Assembly: GCA_015501595.1 (NCBI GenBank)
Contig: JADNRX010000104.1
Location: 62,001 to 126,000, forward strand
Direction of reading: 5' to 3'
Origin: Hymenopellis radicata
Lineage: Eukaryota > Basidiomycota > Agaricomycetes > Agaricales > Physalacriaceae
DNA: 64,000 nucleotides
Part shown: piece by piece, positions 25,069-36,780 of the stretch
Layout: each line of letters opens with the position of its first letter
Numbering within the stretch: position 1 is the first letter of the stretch
The notes under the pieces: generated by a model
Databases searched by the model: none
What the model was told of the DNA's origin: nothing
The model's input: the letters and a program-made list of their open reading frames with translations, nothing else
Program-made: the position numbers and the translations under genes

Positions 25069-26854
25069 GTGCTTTCCTTGTCGACTAGGGCGCAGAAATA
25101 CGTGAAGACTGTGCCAGCACAGAACGAAAAGAAACGATACCAGCCTGTGCCAGCACATAATGGCAAGAAACGAAAACTATCCCATGAATACCAGGAGCTA
25201 GAGCAGCCTCAAAAAAGGGCGCGCACGACGAGCCTACCGAGTACTGTCCCGCTTTTAAAGGCATCCTTAGCGCCGACGACGCTTTTCGTTCATGGAGCCG
25301 GTGGATCTGGTCAGTTGGGATTGGGACCGGATGTTCTCGATGAAGTGGCACGCCCAAGGTTGCATGACAAATTTACGGAAGGGATCCAGTGTTTGGCGGC
25401 GGGTGGCATGCATTCCCTGCTCATTGACCGTAATGGCAAGGTGCGTTTCTCGCAATTCGCCTTAATATTTCTCTTATCTTTCTCCTAGCTTTGGTCTTGG
25501 GGCTCAAACGACGACCTCGCCTTGGGCAGACGCACCGAGAATGTCCCTGGCATGGAGCCTGATGAACTGGAAGCAATGCCACTGCCGGTGGAGGGTCTCT
25601 CTGACTTTATCGCGGTCGCTGCAGATGCAGGAGACTGTATGAGCGTCGTACTTGGTTCCCAAGGACAATTGCGCGTGTGGGGAACGTTCAGGGTATGCCG
25701 GCCGCTGGTACAATTCAGATTAGAATCTAAAGTATCACAATTTCAAGGCAGAAGATGGCTCGACATCCTTTGACGGCGATCCTACACATCCACCCAAAGT
25801 CCTTGAACCCCAGATCTATCCTGCCCTCGCTCGACATCGGATCTGTCAAGTCAAGTGTGGCGCGAGCCATATCTTGGCCCTGACCACCGACGGACACGTC
25901 TTCACTTGGGGTTTTGGGTTGCGCTCTCAGCTTGGACGTTTGGATCACCATGCTGCGACGTCGCTTACGCCGGAAACTCTGTCGCTGAAGCGCATAGTTC
26001 TCATTGGCGCCGGCGCAAACCAGTCGTTTGCTGTGGACAAAGATGGAGTCGTATATGCGTGGGGTTTGAACCATATGCATCAACTAGGACTGAACAGCGA
26101 CGAGGAAAGTGTTTTGATGCCCACTGCTATAGGTCCACTGCATCCCAGACATCATGGCGGTGCCAAGGTCATCGCTATTGAATGCGGGTAGGTCTTTTTC
26201 TTCGTTTCGCCATCTCGTTCGCTTACGTTTGCTTTGATCCTCGCCAGAGAGTTTCACACCCTCTTCCTCCTCAGTAACGGCGAACTCTGGGGCTGTGGAC
26301 GCTGCGACGAGCATGCTCTAGGTCTCGCGCCCAACCACCCGTCCATGCTTCATGTTCTACAAGTGCATCAAAACGAGCTTCCTGCTATCCGAGCGCGCCT
26401 CGCAGAGAAGTTTGCGTGCTCCATCGATGACCCGCAGATCGCTCACCCCAAGATTGATTTGCACATACGTGAACCTGTTCGTATCGCCTTCCCTCCCCCG
26501 CCCACGGAAAGTGATCCGACACCTTCCTTGCCGGTAGACGGCTTTTCCGAAACAAAGATTGTGTCGGTGGCGTGTGGGCCGAGATACAGCGTTGCATGTT
26601 CAGAAGAGGGAACATTGTACGCCTGGGGAGTAGGCATTACCGCACAGTTGGGTCTAGGTCCCAATGCAGAAATAGCGGAAACACCGACGAGAGTGAGGAG
26701 CAAGGGCTTGAAGGAGTACATCGCACGGGAAGTGAGTGCCGGGGGACAGCATGTGCTTGTCAGGTCAGTCAATTCACGTTCGGTCTTGTCAGTTCTAGTG
26801 GTAACTGACCGTGGTTACCGTACTAGTGCCTCACGGAACGGCAATACACTGTAA
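25069..26854 (+). CDS. RCC1-repeat protein, RanGEF-like
   Basis: Exons 25069-25440, 25489-25692, 25748-26187, 26248-26763 and 26827-26854 sum to 1560 nt, 519 residues in one uninterrupted frame. RCC1-type repeats are clear: GAGGSGQLGLGPD, VWSWGSNDDLALGR-like (LWSWGSNDDLALG), LRVWGTFR, HVFTWGFGLRSQLGR, VVYAWGLNHMHQLGL, LWGCGRCDEHALGL and LYAWGVGITAQLGLGP. A basic N-terminus (EKKRYQPV, NGKKRKLS, PQKRARTT) precedes them, as in the yeast and fission yeast proteins Srm1/Pim1. The known family exchanges GDP for GTP on Ran at chromatin and so drives nuclear transport. The 5' end is uncertain: no ATG is in frame near 25069 (first codon GTG), so a short upstream exon is likely. The C-terminus ends soon after the last repeat. 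Confidence 0.85.
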
Positions 26855-27689
26855 GTAATGACAGCTGCCGATGTACATTCCTGTGTATGTAAACGCAATA
26901 GACTCGCCCAGAGTCATCTCGGTCTATATTCGGTTGAATGCAAATCCAGCTCTATGCGGGTATCGCTCTGGGACCTTCATTTCATGCTTACGTTCAGTGG
27001 CAGGACACCGTGCCTGCGTACCTTTCCTTGGTCTGCATTTAGAGATCCCAAACAGACTTCAGATTTCTAGGCCCATAAGGCGCAGTCGGGTTCTCGTAAT
27101 CGGACGGTCTGCGTCACTAAACGGCGCTCGTAGCTCGCCACCTCACCCACCACTAACGCGAAGGAATACATTGTTAGCCACATAAAACCCAATTCTCTCG
27201 TGAGTCGCCGGTCTAATCTTATCGATGAAACCACATTCTGACATTAATGCAATGTATTGTTAGAGGAGATGGAATTATTGTGTACTTGTCGTAAACCCAC
27301 CCCAAGATAGCTACCAGAACCATCATTACGGTTCTAGTCCACCTGTGCTCGACAGCCGCGAGTTTCAGTGCGTGGTAAGTACCGATCTTGGGCTAGACAA
27401 GTGCGTTGGCGGGTTCGTATAGTGCGGCCAGGAGGCCCTCTACCTGGATATGGCATCGCCGCATCGAAAGCGTGAACCCATTTGGTTCATGAAACCAAAA
27501 CATAGCCGGTATGTGCACAAACGCGCTTGGGTGGGCTCCGATGCTTGGACGTGGGCTGACGTGAGTTACGAGGCTCCATCTCCAGCCATATGGAGGCCGT
27601 TCAGAAGGTTATAAAAGCCTACTCGAGAATGGGTGGAGTATCATCAGCCCGTTCTTCTCCTTTTCTTCTTCTTCGTCTGCTTCCTTCCG
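26855..27689. other. intergenic, 5' region of laccase
   Basis: No supported gene. Contains a TATAAAA at about 27610-27616, roughly 75 bp before the laccase ATG, a likely core promoter element. Confidence 0.45.
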
Positions 27690-29927
27690 ATGTTTCGACT
27701 GAGCTCTGCGTTTGTCCTATGTGCCCTCGCTGGCCTGGGATCTGCCATCGAGGTTATAGGTCCCTCTGGCGACATGCACGTCGTCAATGCGGAACTGGCC
27801 CCCGATGGAACCAGTCGTTCGTGAGTGTCGAACAGATGTTATTCAGCGAAGAGATTCATACTGATTTTCTTTCAGAACAGTTGTCGTGAACGGTCAATTC
27901 CCCGGCCCCGTTATTCGAGGCGTCAAGGTAAAAATACTCCAAGCGCACTTCTCTCGCGCCTCTTAATTAACGCGTCGCGCAGGGAGATCGCTTTTCGCTC
28001 AACGTTATTGACGAATTGCATGATAACACTATGCGTCAAAGCACTAGCATCGTGCGTTGCCTTCGTATCTACGCAGCGCTAGCACCGAACTGAATTGGTT
28101 GATTTAGCATTGGCACGGTCTCTTCCAGCACGGGACAAACTACGCGGATGGACCGAGCTTCGTGACGCAATGTCCTATAGCTCGGAATCACTCGTTTTTG
28201 TACGACTTTGAAGTCCCCGACCAGGCGGGCTCGTTCTGGTACCACTCTCACTTGAGCGTCCAATACTGCGACGGTTTGCGAGGCGCGTTCGTCGTGTATG
28301 ATGGCGAAGATGGTGTCAACGACCCACATCGCGCTCTGTATGATGTTGATGACGGTGGGTCGAATGCTTCTCTCTTCTTCAATTGCTAGTGTTCTAATTT
28401 GGGCGTTTCATGTAGAAACGACGATCATCACTTTGGCAGACTGGTAGGCATCATCTGCGTTACATATTCCGGTGCCATGGGGGTTGACACGCACATACAG
28501 GTATCAGTTGCCCTCGCCGCAACTGTTGTTGGTCGCAGGAGCTAAGGTGGGGAATACGACGCTTATCAATGGAAAGGGACGGTTTGGAGGGGATGTATGT
28601 CGGAGAGCTTTATTCTCTGATACACGACATTGACATTGTTTTAGCCCACGGCAGAGCTCGCGGTCATCAATGTATCTCCCGGGAAACGTTACCGCTTCCG
28701 CATCATCTCCATCTCCTGCAGTCCCAACTACGTCTTCTCCATCGACGGCCACAACCTGACGCTCATCGAAACCGACGGCGAGAACATCACGCCCATCACA
28801 GTCAACGCCGTCGACGTCTTCGCGGGGCAGCGCTACTCGGCCGTGCTCGAGGCGACCCAGCCGGTGGGGAACTACTGGGTGCGCGCCGAGCCCAACATCA
28901 ACCAGTTCACCGACTTTGAGAACGGGATCAACTCGGCCATCCTGCGGTACGACGGCGCCGAGATCGCCGAGCCGACCACGTCCGCGCCGCCGGACCTCAC
29001 GCCGTCAGCGAAGCCGCTCTGCACGCGCTGGAGGCGCCGGGTGCCCCGGGGCAGCCGTTCCCCGGCGGGGCTGATGTGGTGCTGAATATGGAGGTGGGGT
29101 TCGATCCTGTGACGCAGCTGTTTAGCATCAACAACAACTCGTTCTTCCCGCCGACTGTGCCTGTGCTGCTGCAGATCCTCAGTGGGACGCACAAGGCGCA
29201 GGAGCTGCTGCCTACTGGGAGTGTCTTTGGGCTTCCGCTGAATAGGAGTGTCGAGATTAATCTTTTTGGGGGAAGTGCTCCTGGGTCGCCGGTTAGTTTG
29301 TCTTGATGCGTGTATTTTGATGCTGATGCGCTTTGTGTAGCATCCTTTCCACTTGCACGGGGTGGGTGTTTATTGCTGTGCGATTATGAGGATGTGAGCT
29401 GACGCTGGGATTTTAGCATACCTTTGATGTCGTCAAGACCTGGGACAGCGATACTTTCAACTTTGTTAATCCTGTTCGTCATTTTTCGCTAGCGTTGTTC
29501 TGAGTCTTGGGCTCATACACGCAATCTCTTGTAGGTCCGACGCGACGTTACTCCCGTCTTCGCAGGTAACCTTACCACCCTTCGTTTCAACACCGATAAC
29601 CCGGGACCTTGGTTCTTGCATTGGTGCGTCTGCTCAACATGCGTTCTTGAACATACCGCTGACTTGTGTTGGATAGCCATATTGATTTCCATTTGGATGC
29701 GTACGTAGCGTTATCGTTGATTTGCGCTGAAGTGACACTTACGCGTTCCTTTGTAGTGGCCTTGCGGTGGTCATGGCGGAAGATGTTCCTGATGTGAAAG
29801 CCACAGAGAACGTCCCAGGTAAGCGGACTCTCGTGTTCCTCAACGCGGACTTACACACAAGTTGTTTTTAGAATCCTGGAAAGAACTTTGCCCCATCTAC
29901 GACAGGCTCCCCGACGATCAACTTTGA
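27690..29927 (+). CDS. laccase (multicopper oxidase), one frameshift
   Basis: Thirteen exons: 27690-27820, 27876-27927, 27983-28051, 28108-28354, 28416-28443, 28501-28594, 28645-29291, 29341-29361, 29417-29473, 29535-29623, 29677-29700, 29757-29818, 29872-29927. A signal peptide ([19 protein letters not shown]) implies secretion. All four copper motifs are present: [29 protein letters not shown] (split by an intron) and [15 protein letters not shown], the last with the T1 cysteine and a Leu at the axial position. The family oxidises phenols while reducing oxygen to water, usually in lignin or pigment chemistry. One base is missing near 29000, between DLTP and SEAALHALE. The exon sum of 1577 is one short of 526 codons, so the intended protein would be about 525 residues, normal for fungal laccases. 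Confidence 0.9.
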
Positions 29928-31407
29928 ACACTACTATTCGTTCCTTTCTTTCGTTTTTTTATTTGACACTTCACACTTTGTAAGTTATTGTATTACGGAC
30001 GATTTTGGGTATAATCTGGTTATTGGGTATCTACGCATCTTATAATATGAAAGTTGATCTTGCACTTGTCCGAGCGGCAGTGAGAATTAAGACATCCTCG
30101 AACCCCAGAGTATGTGTGAGCAGCTTGCTTCAGTACCATCCTGATTATTTCTTATCTTGTTCCCTCAAGTCTCGCAGCGATTGGACGTTCAATAACTTGG
30201 ACTCATACTGCATTGAGGCTTCAGCAACAAGACGCTCTTAGTACATACCTTGGACTTCAACAGCTATACCAACCTTCGGTCGACGCGGAGCTCTTGAATA
30301 TCAGCCCGACGCCATGCAGAGCTGATCAACTTGCTTGACGTAGCTGGCTCCGCTGTTGTTGACTTGACGGTCGACTCAAAATCCTCCGTTACGCGCGCAA
30401 GTACAAACGAAGGCTATATCTAAGGCCTCCTGAGTCCGAGATCTAGAACAACAAGTTTTCGTCGTTAGAAGAAGGAGAATGCGATCGATCGCCAAGATCC
30501 CCACTACTTGATCACAAAGCAAGAGCCCTTCAATCAAGCGGAACTGCAGTCTATGCTTGATGTGAAGCGCCTTATCGTCGGCTTGGTCACTGCGACTGCC
30601 TAATGCCCGACAGTGTTGTCCGTCGATTAGGGATAGCTAGACCCAAGCTAGAAGCTTAGTAGTAGTACTAGTAGCCTAGATCTTGAGCTAGACTATCGAC
30701 AACTCGAAAGTACACAATATTCATGTCTGATTGATGTACTTTTTTTGCATTCGTCACGGCGAGCCTTCGTCTGTACTTGCGCGCGTAACCGAGGATTTTG
30801 AGTCAACAACCGGGGATTAGGGATAGCGTAGACTATCATATACATAAGACTATTCACAGGTAGTGAATTCTTTTGGTGCGTCGACGTCACATCTTACATG
30901 GCGGGGCCTCGGAAAATGCGCCACACATTGGATGTAGCCGAGGTTCGCAGGTTGACGAAGAAGCGTCAGGTGCACCTCTCGTCACGAAGCTCCGGCAGCG
31001 ACGTACGCGTCTAAAGATAATCATACGGAATGGCAGCCGAATGATCCGATATGCGCAAGTAAGGCTTCCATCATTGTCGGTTCTCGACTGCCCGGTTGCT
31101 GGCATTGCGCTTCCTGAAGTAAACTTGTTATCGCTTGGACCTTCTCAAGTTCCGAAACCCAAGAACCCCCACTTCAGTCAAGCGAATTGGACCTTGCGAC
31201 CATCGGACGCCACTAGTCTCGTAAACCCGCCTCTACGAGAGAAAAAGAGAATGTGCGTTATGTCTCTGGACGCCACGTCATTCAATCTTACCATGTCTGG
31301 AACCAACTCTTCCTGTTCTTGAAGGACTTGCATATTTCCCGGACTTATGCCTAAACGATGGTATAAAATTAAATCGATTATTATAACTCTATGTAATATT
31401 TTTGCAC
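29928..31407. other. intergenic, no supported gene
   Basis: Open frames up to about 150 codons exist (for example 30873-31322 on the plus strand) but show no recognisable motif or splice pattern. Confidence 0.45.
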
Positions 31408-32541
31408 TCAATCCTGCTTGCCGTTCCTCACGACATCCCTTTCGGCTTCAATGCCTTCCCGCTCCACCTGCTCAAGCAGTTGACGCTCGATGGCCAGACG
31501 CTCCTCCGTTGAGCGGCCCTTGGCCTGGTTGATGCGCTCACGGTATTTGAGGTAGTTGGTGTCGGTACCAAAGATCCTGTCCCACCACCGGAACGACGTG
31601 GAAAAGTTGTTGGTGAAGGACATGTGATGGAAGTCGTGGTGCTCGGCGCCGGACCAGAACGGCACGATGTGTTGGAGTGACCATGGGAAGTCTGAGTATT
31701 ATTATGGTAAGCGACAGTGAGAAGGGGGAAGGTATTGGGGCGACTTACCATATCCACTGTGGGCGTCGATGGCCTGGAAGAGGCGAAGTGTAATCCAAAC
31801 GTACATGGTCACGATGTGGAAGTTGCGGGTCAAGGCGCAGTACATCAAAGGACCCATCAGCGTGCCCGTACCGAGAATGAGGACCTCAGCGGGATGGGCA
31901 TACTCTGCAGCAAGACCAAAGGGCGCAGAGTATTTGTGGTGGATCTTGTGAATGTGCTTGTATAGCAGAGGTGTGTGGAGAGCACGGTGGGCAGCCCAGT
32001 GGAAGAGGTCTTCAAAGAAGAAGAAAAAGAAGACCTGAGGCGCCATGGTCTTGAGGTTAGGCAACGGGACTTGGTACGTCGACATGCCGATCGACTCGGC
32101 GAGCGGATGGAAGAGCCAAATCTATAAGGACTGGTTAGACAACGAGAAACAGTCTATGATAACACGCACGGTAGGCAGCTCGATAGTGAAATGAGCGAAC
32201 AAGACCTGTCTGGTGCATTCCCATTGCTCTTGCGGTGTCGGGATTTTGGTAGCCTGCAGCTTCCAGCGCCTAAAGTACGGGATAGCGTCGATGATAATCC
32301 AGGGAATGCTGCGACCAAAGTAGACAATCTGGGCGTCGAGGTCGAGTCAAATCTCGGCGCAGAAAAAAAGGTGGTCTGGACACACCTCGTGCAGTAAAAA
32401 GCTCATCAAGCCTGTGGCAATTATAGGGTTGTCTATCCAGACATACCACGCCACCCATTGCTGCTCGAACCAAGTCAGCGACGAGTAGTCGGTGTCGGAG
32501 TAGAGGTCCGCGAACGACGACGACGTGTTGTTGAAGGTCAT
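31408..32541 (-). CDS. ERG25: C-4 methylsterol oxidase (ERG25-like)
   Basis: Exons 32541-32386, 32328-32170, 32121-31749 and 31691-31408 give 323 residues without breaks. Three histidine boxes of the fatty acid hydroxylase/sterol desaturase superfamily are visible: HRALH (after [10 protein letters not shown]), HKIHH, and AEHHDFHH, together with [16 protein letters not shown]. They bind the di-iron centre. The Erg25 family removes C-4 methyl groups from ergosterol intermediates at the endoplasmic reticulum. Hydrophobic stretches around [23 protein letters not shown] and [14 protein letters not shown] fit membrane anchoring. A Glu/Arg-rich tail of about 35 residues follows. An inverted-repeat element lies about 110 bp upstream of the start. 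Confidence 0.9.
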
Positions 32542-32648
32542 GGCAGGTCCAAAGCAACGTCCCACACTTCTCGTGCCACTTTTGAATTTTCCATGAGCGT
32601 GAGAGTTTTGTCTGTTTTAGGAGCTAAACGCGGACCTGGGTCTGCACG

Positions 32649-33532
32649 GTGATCACGTCAATGTCAGACCGCGGGCGCCTCTGCCTACGAGAGGCAAATT
32701 CGGGTTTTTCAAAGGAAAACAAGGACACTCAGAGGCATCCACCAGAGGCAACACAGAGGCAATCCCAGAGGCAAGTGCGAAGCAGTGCCAAGAGCAACTT
32801 CGGTCGATCGGCTCCGAGGCGATTCGGTGCAACGTGGGGCAGGTACGTTCCTTCCTTTCCTTCTCATCATCACCATGCTCCTCGTCGAGCTCGTCGCGCT
32901 GCTCGACGAGTCGCCACCTCACCAAGCCTTTATCATATACAACCACAGTCTTCTCTCGGGACCTTGGTCCTCTCCCGGCGTGGTGTTACTCTCTCGCTTG
33001 CCCAAGCCTCCGAACCTGTCATAATCATCCATGTAGACTGCAATACCCCTACGTACTATGTTCATACTGGGCGCGGACGCCGTAGAACCTACCCTTATCA
33101 GAACATCATGAAATACATGTCATTGAAGTTGTGAAGCACTATTACCTGGAAACGTTGCTCACGAACTTTCCCCTACACATCCGACGCTGAACACGATTCT
33201 TAATGCTCGGAGTTCGTGTTCCAAGACTGACAGCGATAACGCCACACTGGGCAACAAAGGTGAAGAAAGAAATGAAGGGGACTGAGAATTCCATTGACTA
33301 CAGACAGACATGTACGCGTACTCAGCGCGTACTCGATACTAGCAGGTGACCGTAATATTCACCACGTTGAACCAAGATCACTTGGCACGTTTCAGGCTGG
33401 CTTTTGGTCCGTTTTGGATTAGCCGGGCTGTCTTTGGTCGCCTCTTGGTCGCCTCTGCCTCTGCCTCCGAGTTTGCCTCCGGAGGCGCCTCTAGAGGCAG
33501 AGGCGCCGGCGGTCGGACGTTCTCGTGATCAC
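32649..33532. mobile_element. candidate TIR element rich in GAGGC words
   Basis: The left end GTGATCACG at 32649 is followed by GACCGCGGGCGCCTCTGCC. The right end carries the inverted version, GGCAGAGGCGCCGGCGGTC, followed by CGTGATCAC ending at 33532. The left arm holds several copies of GAGGCA and the right arm several of GCCTC. No transposase frame and no clear target-site duplication were seen, so this may instead be a palindromic repeat cluster. Confidence 0.45.
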
Positions 33533-33929
33533 GAGCACTGGGTGTATACATGCGGCCAAGAACTCAAATCTTCATTATATCGCTGCCTAGAGAAAACGAC
33601 TATATCATACGCCAATGACCTTAGCTAGCTTGGTCTCACAAGGTCCGGTTTACCACTCAATACGCTGGGTATCTGACCTGAAAAAGAAGGAAGAAAAAAA
33701 GGAAAAAGAGGGAAGTTTAGGTAACCCGTACCGGCCACCTCGGAGCGACCCGAACCATTGCCGCCACATCTCCCTCGCTCACATCCGGGACTCGTATGTG
33801 TCCATACCGGACAGGACTCATCGCTAGACATTGAAAGGCATTCTCGTTTTTAAATTTCATACTGTATACTACGAGTATTTTATACGAACATTCTTTACCT
33901 TGCAGATTCTCCCCTTGTCTGTGCCCGAA

Positions 33930-34528
33930 GGACAAACATCATCGTGGCGTGTCATCTTCATCCTGCGAGTCCAAATCATCATCGTCCGCAGGGTCTTGGT
34001 TACTGGAACCGGCGTCGAATGAGAATCTGGGGATAATGGAACTAAGAAAAGCAGAGCACAATTTCATCGCCGGAAGACTAGTAGACACTTACGGGACTGA
34101 GGATTATCACGAGCGGCCTGCAGCACTTCAAGGCGTCGTCGATGTGCAGACTCCTCGGCGGTCCGCTTTGCTTCGCTTGCAAAAGAGTCAAGACTAAACT
34201 TCTATTTAAGAACGTAGACAAGATCCAAACTTACGAGCAAGACTTTCTCTCTTTTGGCGCGTCACTTCTCCTCCTCACAGCACTCCAACTCAGCCCAATT
34301 ATCCTCTATCTGAAAACTCGTCTTCGAATTCATCGTCGGCGTCTTCAGCTTGTTGTACAGCAGCGACATTCGATGACTCTGTTGCTGAGAATAAGAATGT
34401 AAAAAAATTACACAAAGACGACGTACGCGCAGCCTTCGGTGGTCGACCTCTTCGCGGCACATTTGGATCGCGAGGGCCATCTTTGCTAGCGGTCGTCCAA
34501 CAGGCTTACTATCAAAGATACTTGACAT
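33930..34528 (-). CDS. hypothetical small intron-containing gene(s), model uncertain
   Basis: From ATG 34528 the minus strand reads MSSIFDSKPVGRPLAKMALA and EEVDHRRL, then an intron (GTACGTCG...TCTCAG) to TESSNVAAVQQAEDADDEF and EDEFSDRG, stop: 61 residues with an acidic tail. Just downstream, further splice-linked pieces read KERKSCS, EAKRTAEESAHRRRLEVLQA and ARDNPQS, and then an acidic stretch DPADDDDLDSQDEDDTPR, though the last phase does not join cleanly. Not recognised; may be one or two genes or a decayed copy. Confidence 0.35.
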
Positions 34529-34667
34529 ATTGCACTGAGCAGCAAGAGAGTTCGAGGTTGACAGGGAAAGGAAGTGATAAGAGGGCGGTGAAAAACGATG
34601 AGATATCCTGATTCGGCTCTCAAGGAGTGACGACGCGAGTGTTGACAAGTGGGGCCCGAATGTCTCA

Positions 34668-35195
34668 GAGGACGCGTGCTAGGCGTTTCCGGACCGCGAA
34701 ATATGGCGGCAAGAGAGAATAAAATGAGGAACACGCGTAAGTTGCGCTGTTGCGCGTTTAGAAACAGAGTCAGTGGGGTACAAGAAGATGGCTGCGATAA
34801 CGAAGGACGAGGTAGCGGGCTGACTCAGCCAATCGGGCAGCTAGCAGCACAGCATGGCAGCTAGCGCCCGGCATGGCAGCTAGCGTTCGGCATGGCAGGT
34901 AGCAGCCCAGCGTATTGATTGGTAAACCTATATCGAGGACGCGTGCTAGGCGTTTCCGGACCGCGAAATATGGCGGCAAGAGAGAATAAAATGAGGAACA
35001 CGCGTAAGTTGCGCTGTTGCGCGTTTAGAAACAGAGTCAGTGGGGTACAAGAAGATGGCTGCGATAACGAAGGACGAGGTAGCGGGCTGACTCAGCCAAT
35101 CGGGCAGCTAGCAGCACAGCATGGCAGCTAGCGCCCGGCATGGCAGCTAGCGTTCGGCATGGCAGGTAGCAGCCCAGCGTATTGATTGGTAAACC
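34668..35195. repeat. 261-bp direct tandem duplication
   Basis: Two copies, 34668-34928 and 34935-35195, identical as far as I can compare them by eye, separated by TATATC. The right half of each contains three GGCATGGCAG / GCAGCTAGC-type subrepeats. Near identity of the copies indicates recent origin. The second copy supplies the last codons of the neighbouring sirtuin frame. Confidence 0.85.
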
Positions 35196-36174
35196 CAAGG
35201 TCCCAAGAAAACAAAATCCGCCTCCTCCGCATGGTTAGACATCTCAGTATTAAACACCGCCACCTTCCCGCCTCGCGCCTGCACCTTTCCGCCAATCTTC
35301 GAAGCAGGTTGAACCTAAAGTACCATCGGGTCAGTCAAAAACACACATTCCTCTCGCAGTACACACGTACCACAGCCGACGTCCCAACAACGATACACAG
35401 ATCCGCATTGTCCGCCAACGCAAGAACCTCATGAATCCTCTTCGGCCTTTCACCAAACAGCGTAACATCCGGCCGAAGCAACTGCGTGCACTGAGGGCAG
35501 TGCGGCAGATCCGCGCGAGTTACGATGGGCTCCAAGTCGCCCTCCGCTACGACGAGCTCTGTCCCTGCGAGCGCTGGGCATATCGGGGAGTCGTACACGC
35601 GTGCAGTGTAGGCGCAGTCGTGCGCACAGCACGCGACGTCGAAGATGTTGCCGTGCATCTCGATGATAGCGCCGTCTGCTTTCTCATCCGGTGACTCCGC
35701 TTCAAGTTGGGAAAGAGCAGTACCGCACAGACCGTCAATGTTCTGCGTGATATGCACGTACGTCGACTGCGGCGCCACAGCTTTCCTGATCCTGGCCATC
35801 GCCAAACGCGCTAGAGTACGATGACCCTCGTTTGGCGACTTGGTGAGGATCCTGAAATTCCCTCTATAAGAATCGATTCGGACGTAAGTAGTAGCTAGGT
35901 ACTCACTCTTCGCGACGATAATGAAAGAACTGCCACACGCGAGACTGGCTCTCGCCCCAGGCCGTCAAGGTCGCAACAGATGCTGAATCGTATTTCCTCC
36001 ACATGCCCCCGTTGCCGCGAAACGTGGCGATTCCTAACAAGAAATTGACTGGCAGACCTCAAGTTTGTAATCATACTCACCAGAAGAAACTGAGAGACCT
36101 GCTCCAGATAGGACAATGATGCTTTTAGCATCAGCCAGCACGCGGCGAAAGTCATCGACATTAGAAGACGGCAT
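35147..36174 (-). CDS. sirtuin, NAD-dependent deacylase (SIRT5/class III-like), C-terminus altered
   Basis: Exons 36174-36081, 36033-35907, 35863-35371 and 35314-35147, in frame throughout (293 residues). Family motifs: GAGLSVSSGIATFRG (NAD binding), TQNIDGL, EMHGNIF with the catalytic His, zinc cysteines in ACCAHDC and LPHCPQC, LLRPDVTLFGE, and VVGTSAVV. WQFFHYRRE corresponds to the WEFYHYRRE region of SIRT5-type enzymes, which prefer succinyl and malonyl lysine; one of the two usual tyrosines is Phe here. After FVFLGP the normal end is replaced by 16 residues (WVYQSIRW...) encoded by the 261-bp repeat. Divergently transcribed from F-box copy 2 with a 606-bp spacer. Confidence 0.85.
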
Positions 36175-36780
36175 TGTCAGCTCAGAAGATAGAATCAGTT
36201 GAGGGCGCTAAAGAAACCAGAGATAGTTCCAGAGTAAAATATAAATAGACACGAGTCACGTAAGTAGATTCGAGCTAGGTTTCAAGAGCCTTGCGGTATT
36301 CGAAGATGGAGCCTCCGTACTGGAAGACAGTAGCCGCGAGCTGTTATTCTTTTCTGGTCACAAGGTAACCTAGCGTTCAGATGACAGTCGATCTGTAAAA
36401 TTTGGTTGGCGTGGACTTTTTTTTGTACATGCTTCGAAGTTCGCACGGTCTGGTGACGGACTTCCCGATTAGGAAGTCGCGCGTCTTGCTCGCTCACCCT
36501 CACCAGCGCTGGAATCCCTTCTTCCCACTGTCCAACTCCCTTGTCGTGGTGGATTGTCTGGATCCGTATTTAGCTCTAGCCTTCCTAGTTCTCAGCTGGC
36601 AATTCGGCTTCCCGGCCGGTCTTGCGCCATTCACAGAAACCATCTCGCCCGTTTCGCTCCCCGACCACCCGGTATTATCGATACTGCTCGCTCTCCTCAT
36701 CACGCGTCGTCACTTAGCTTGAGCGTAGAAACGCAGAAAAAACATCGCCGTTGCGCTACTTCACTCGCTAGTCAAGCGAC
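36175..36780. promoter_or_regulatory. divergent spacer between sirtuin and F-box copy 2
   Basis: Shared 5' region of two divergent genes. It matches 16826-17420 in inverted orientation; both contain a TGTACA-flanked T-run (CTTTTTTTTGTACATG here). Confidence 0.5.

Noticed and set aside
30873..31322. 149-codon plus-strand frame between laccase and ERG25
   Set aside because: No motif, paralogue or splice context, and composition resembles surrounding non-coding DNA.
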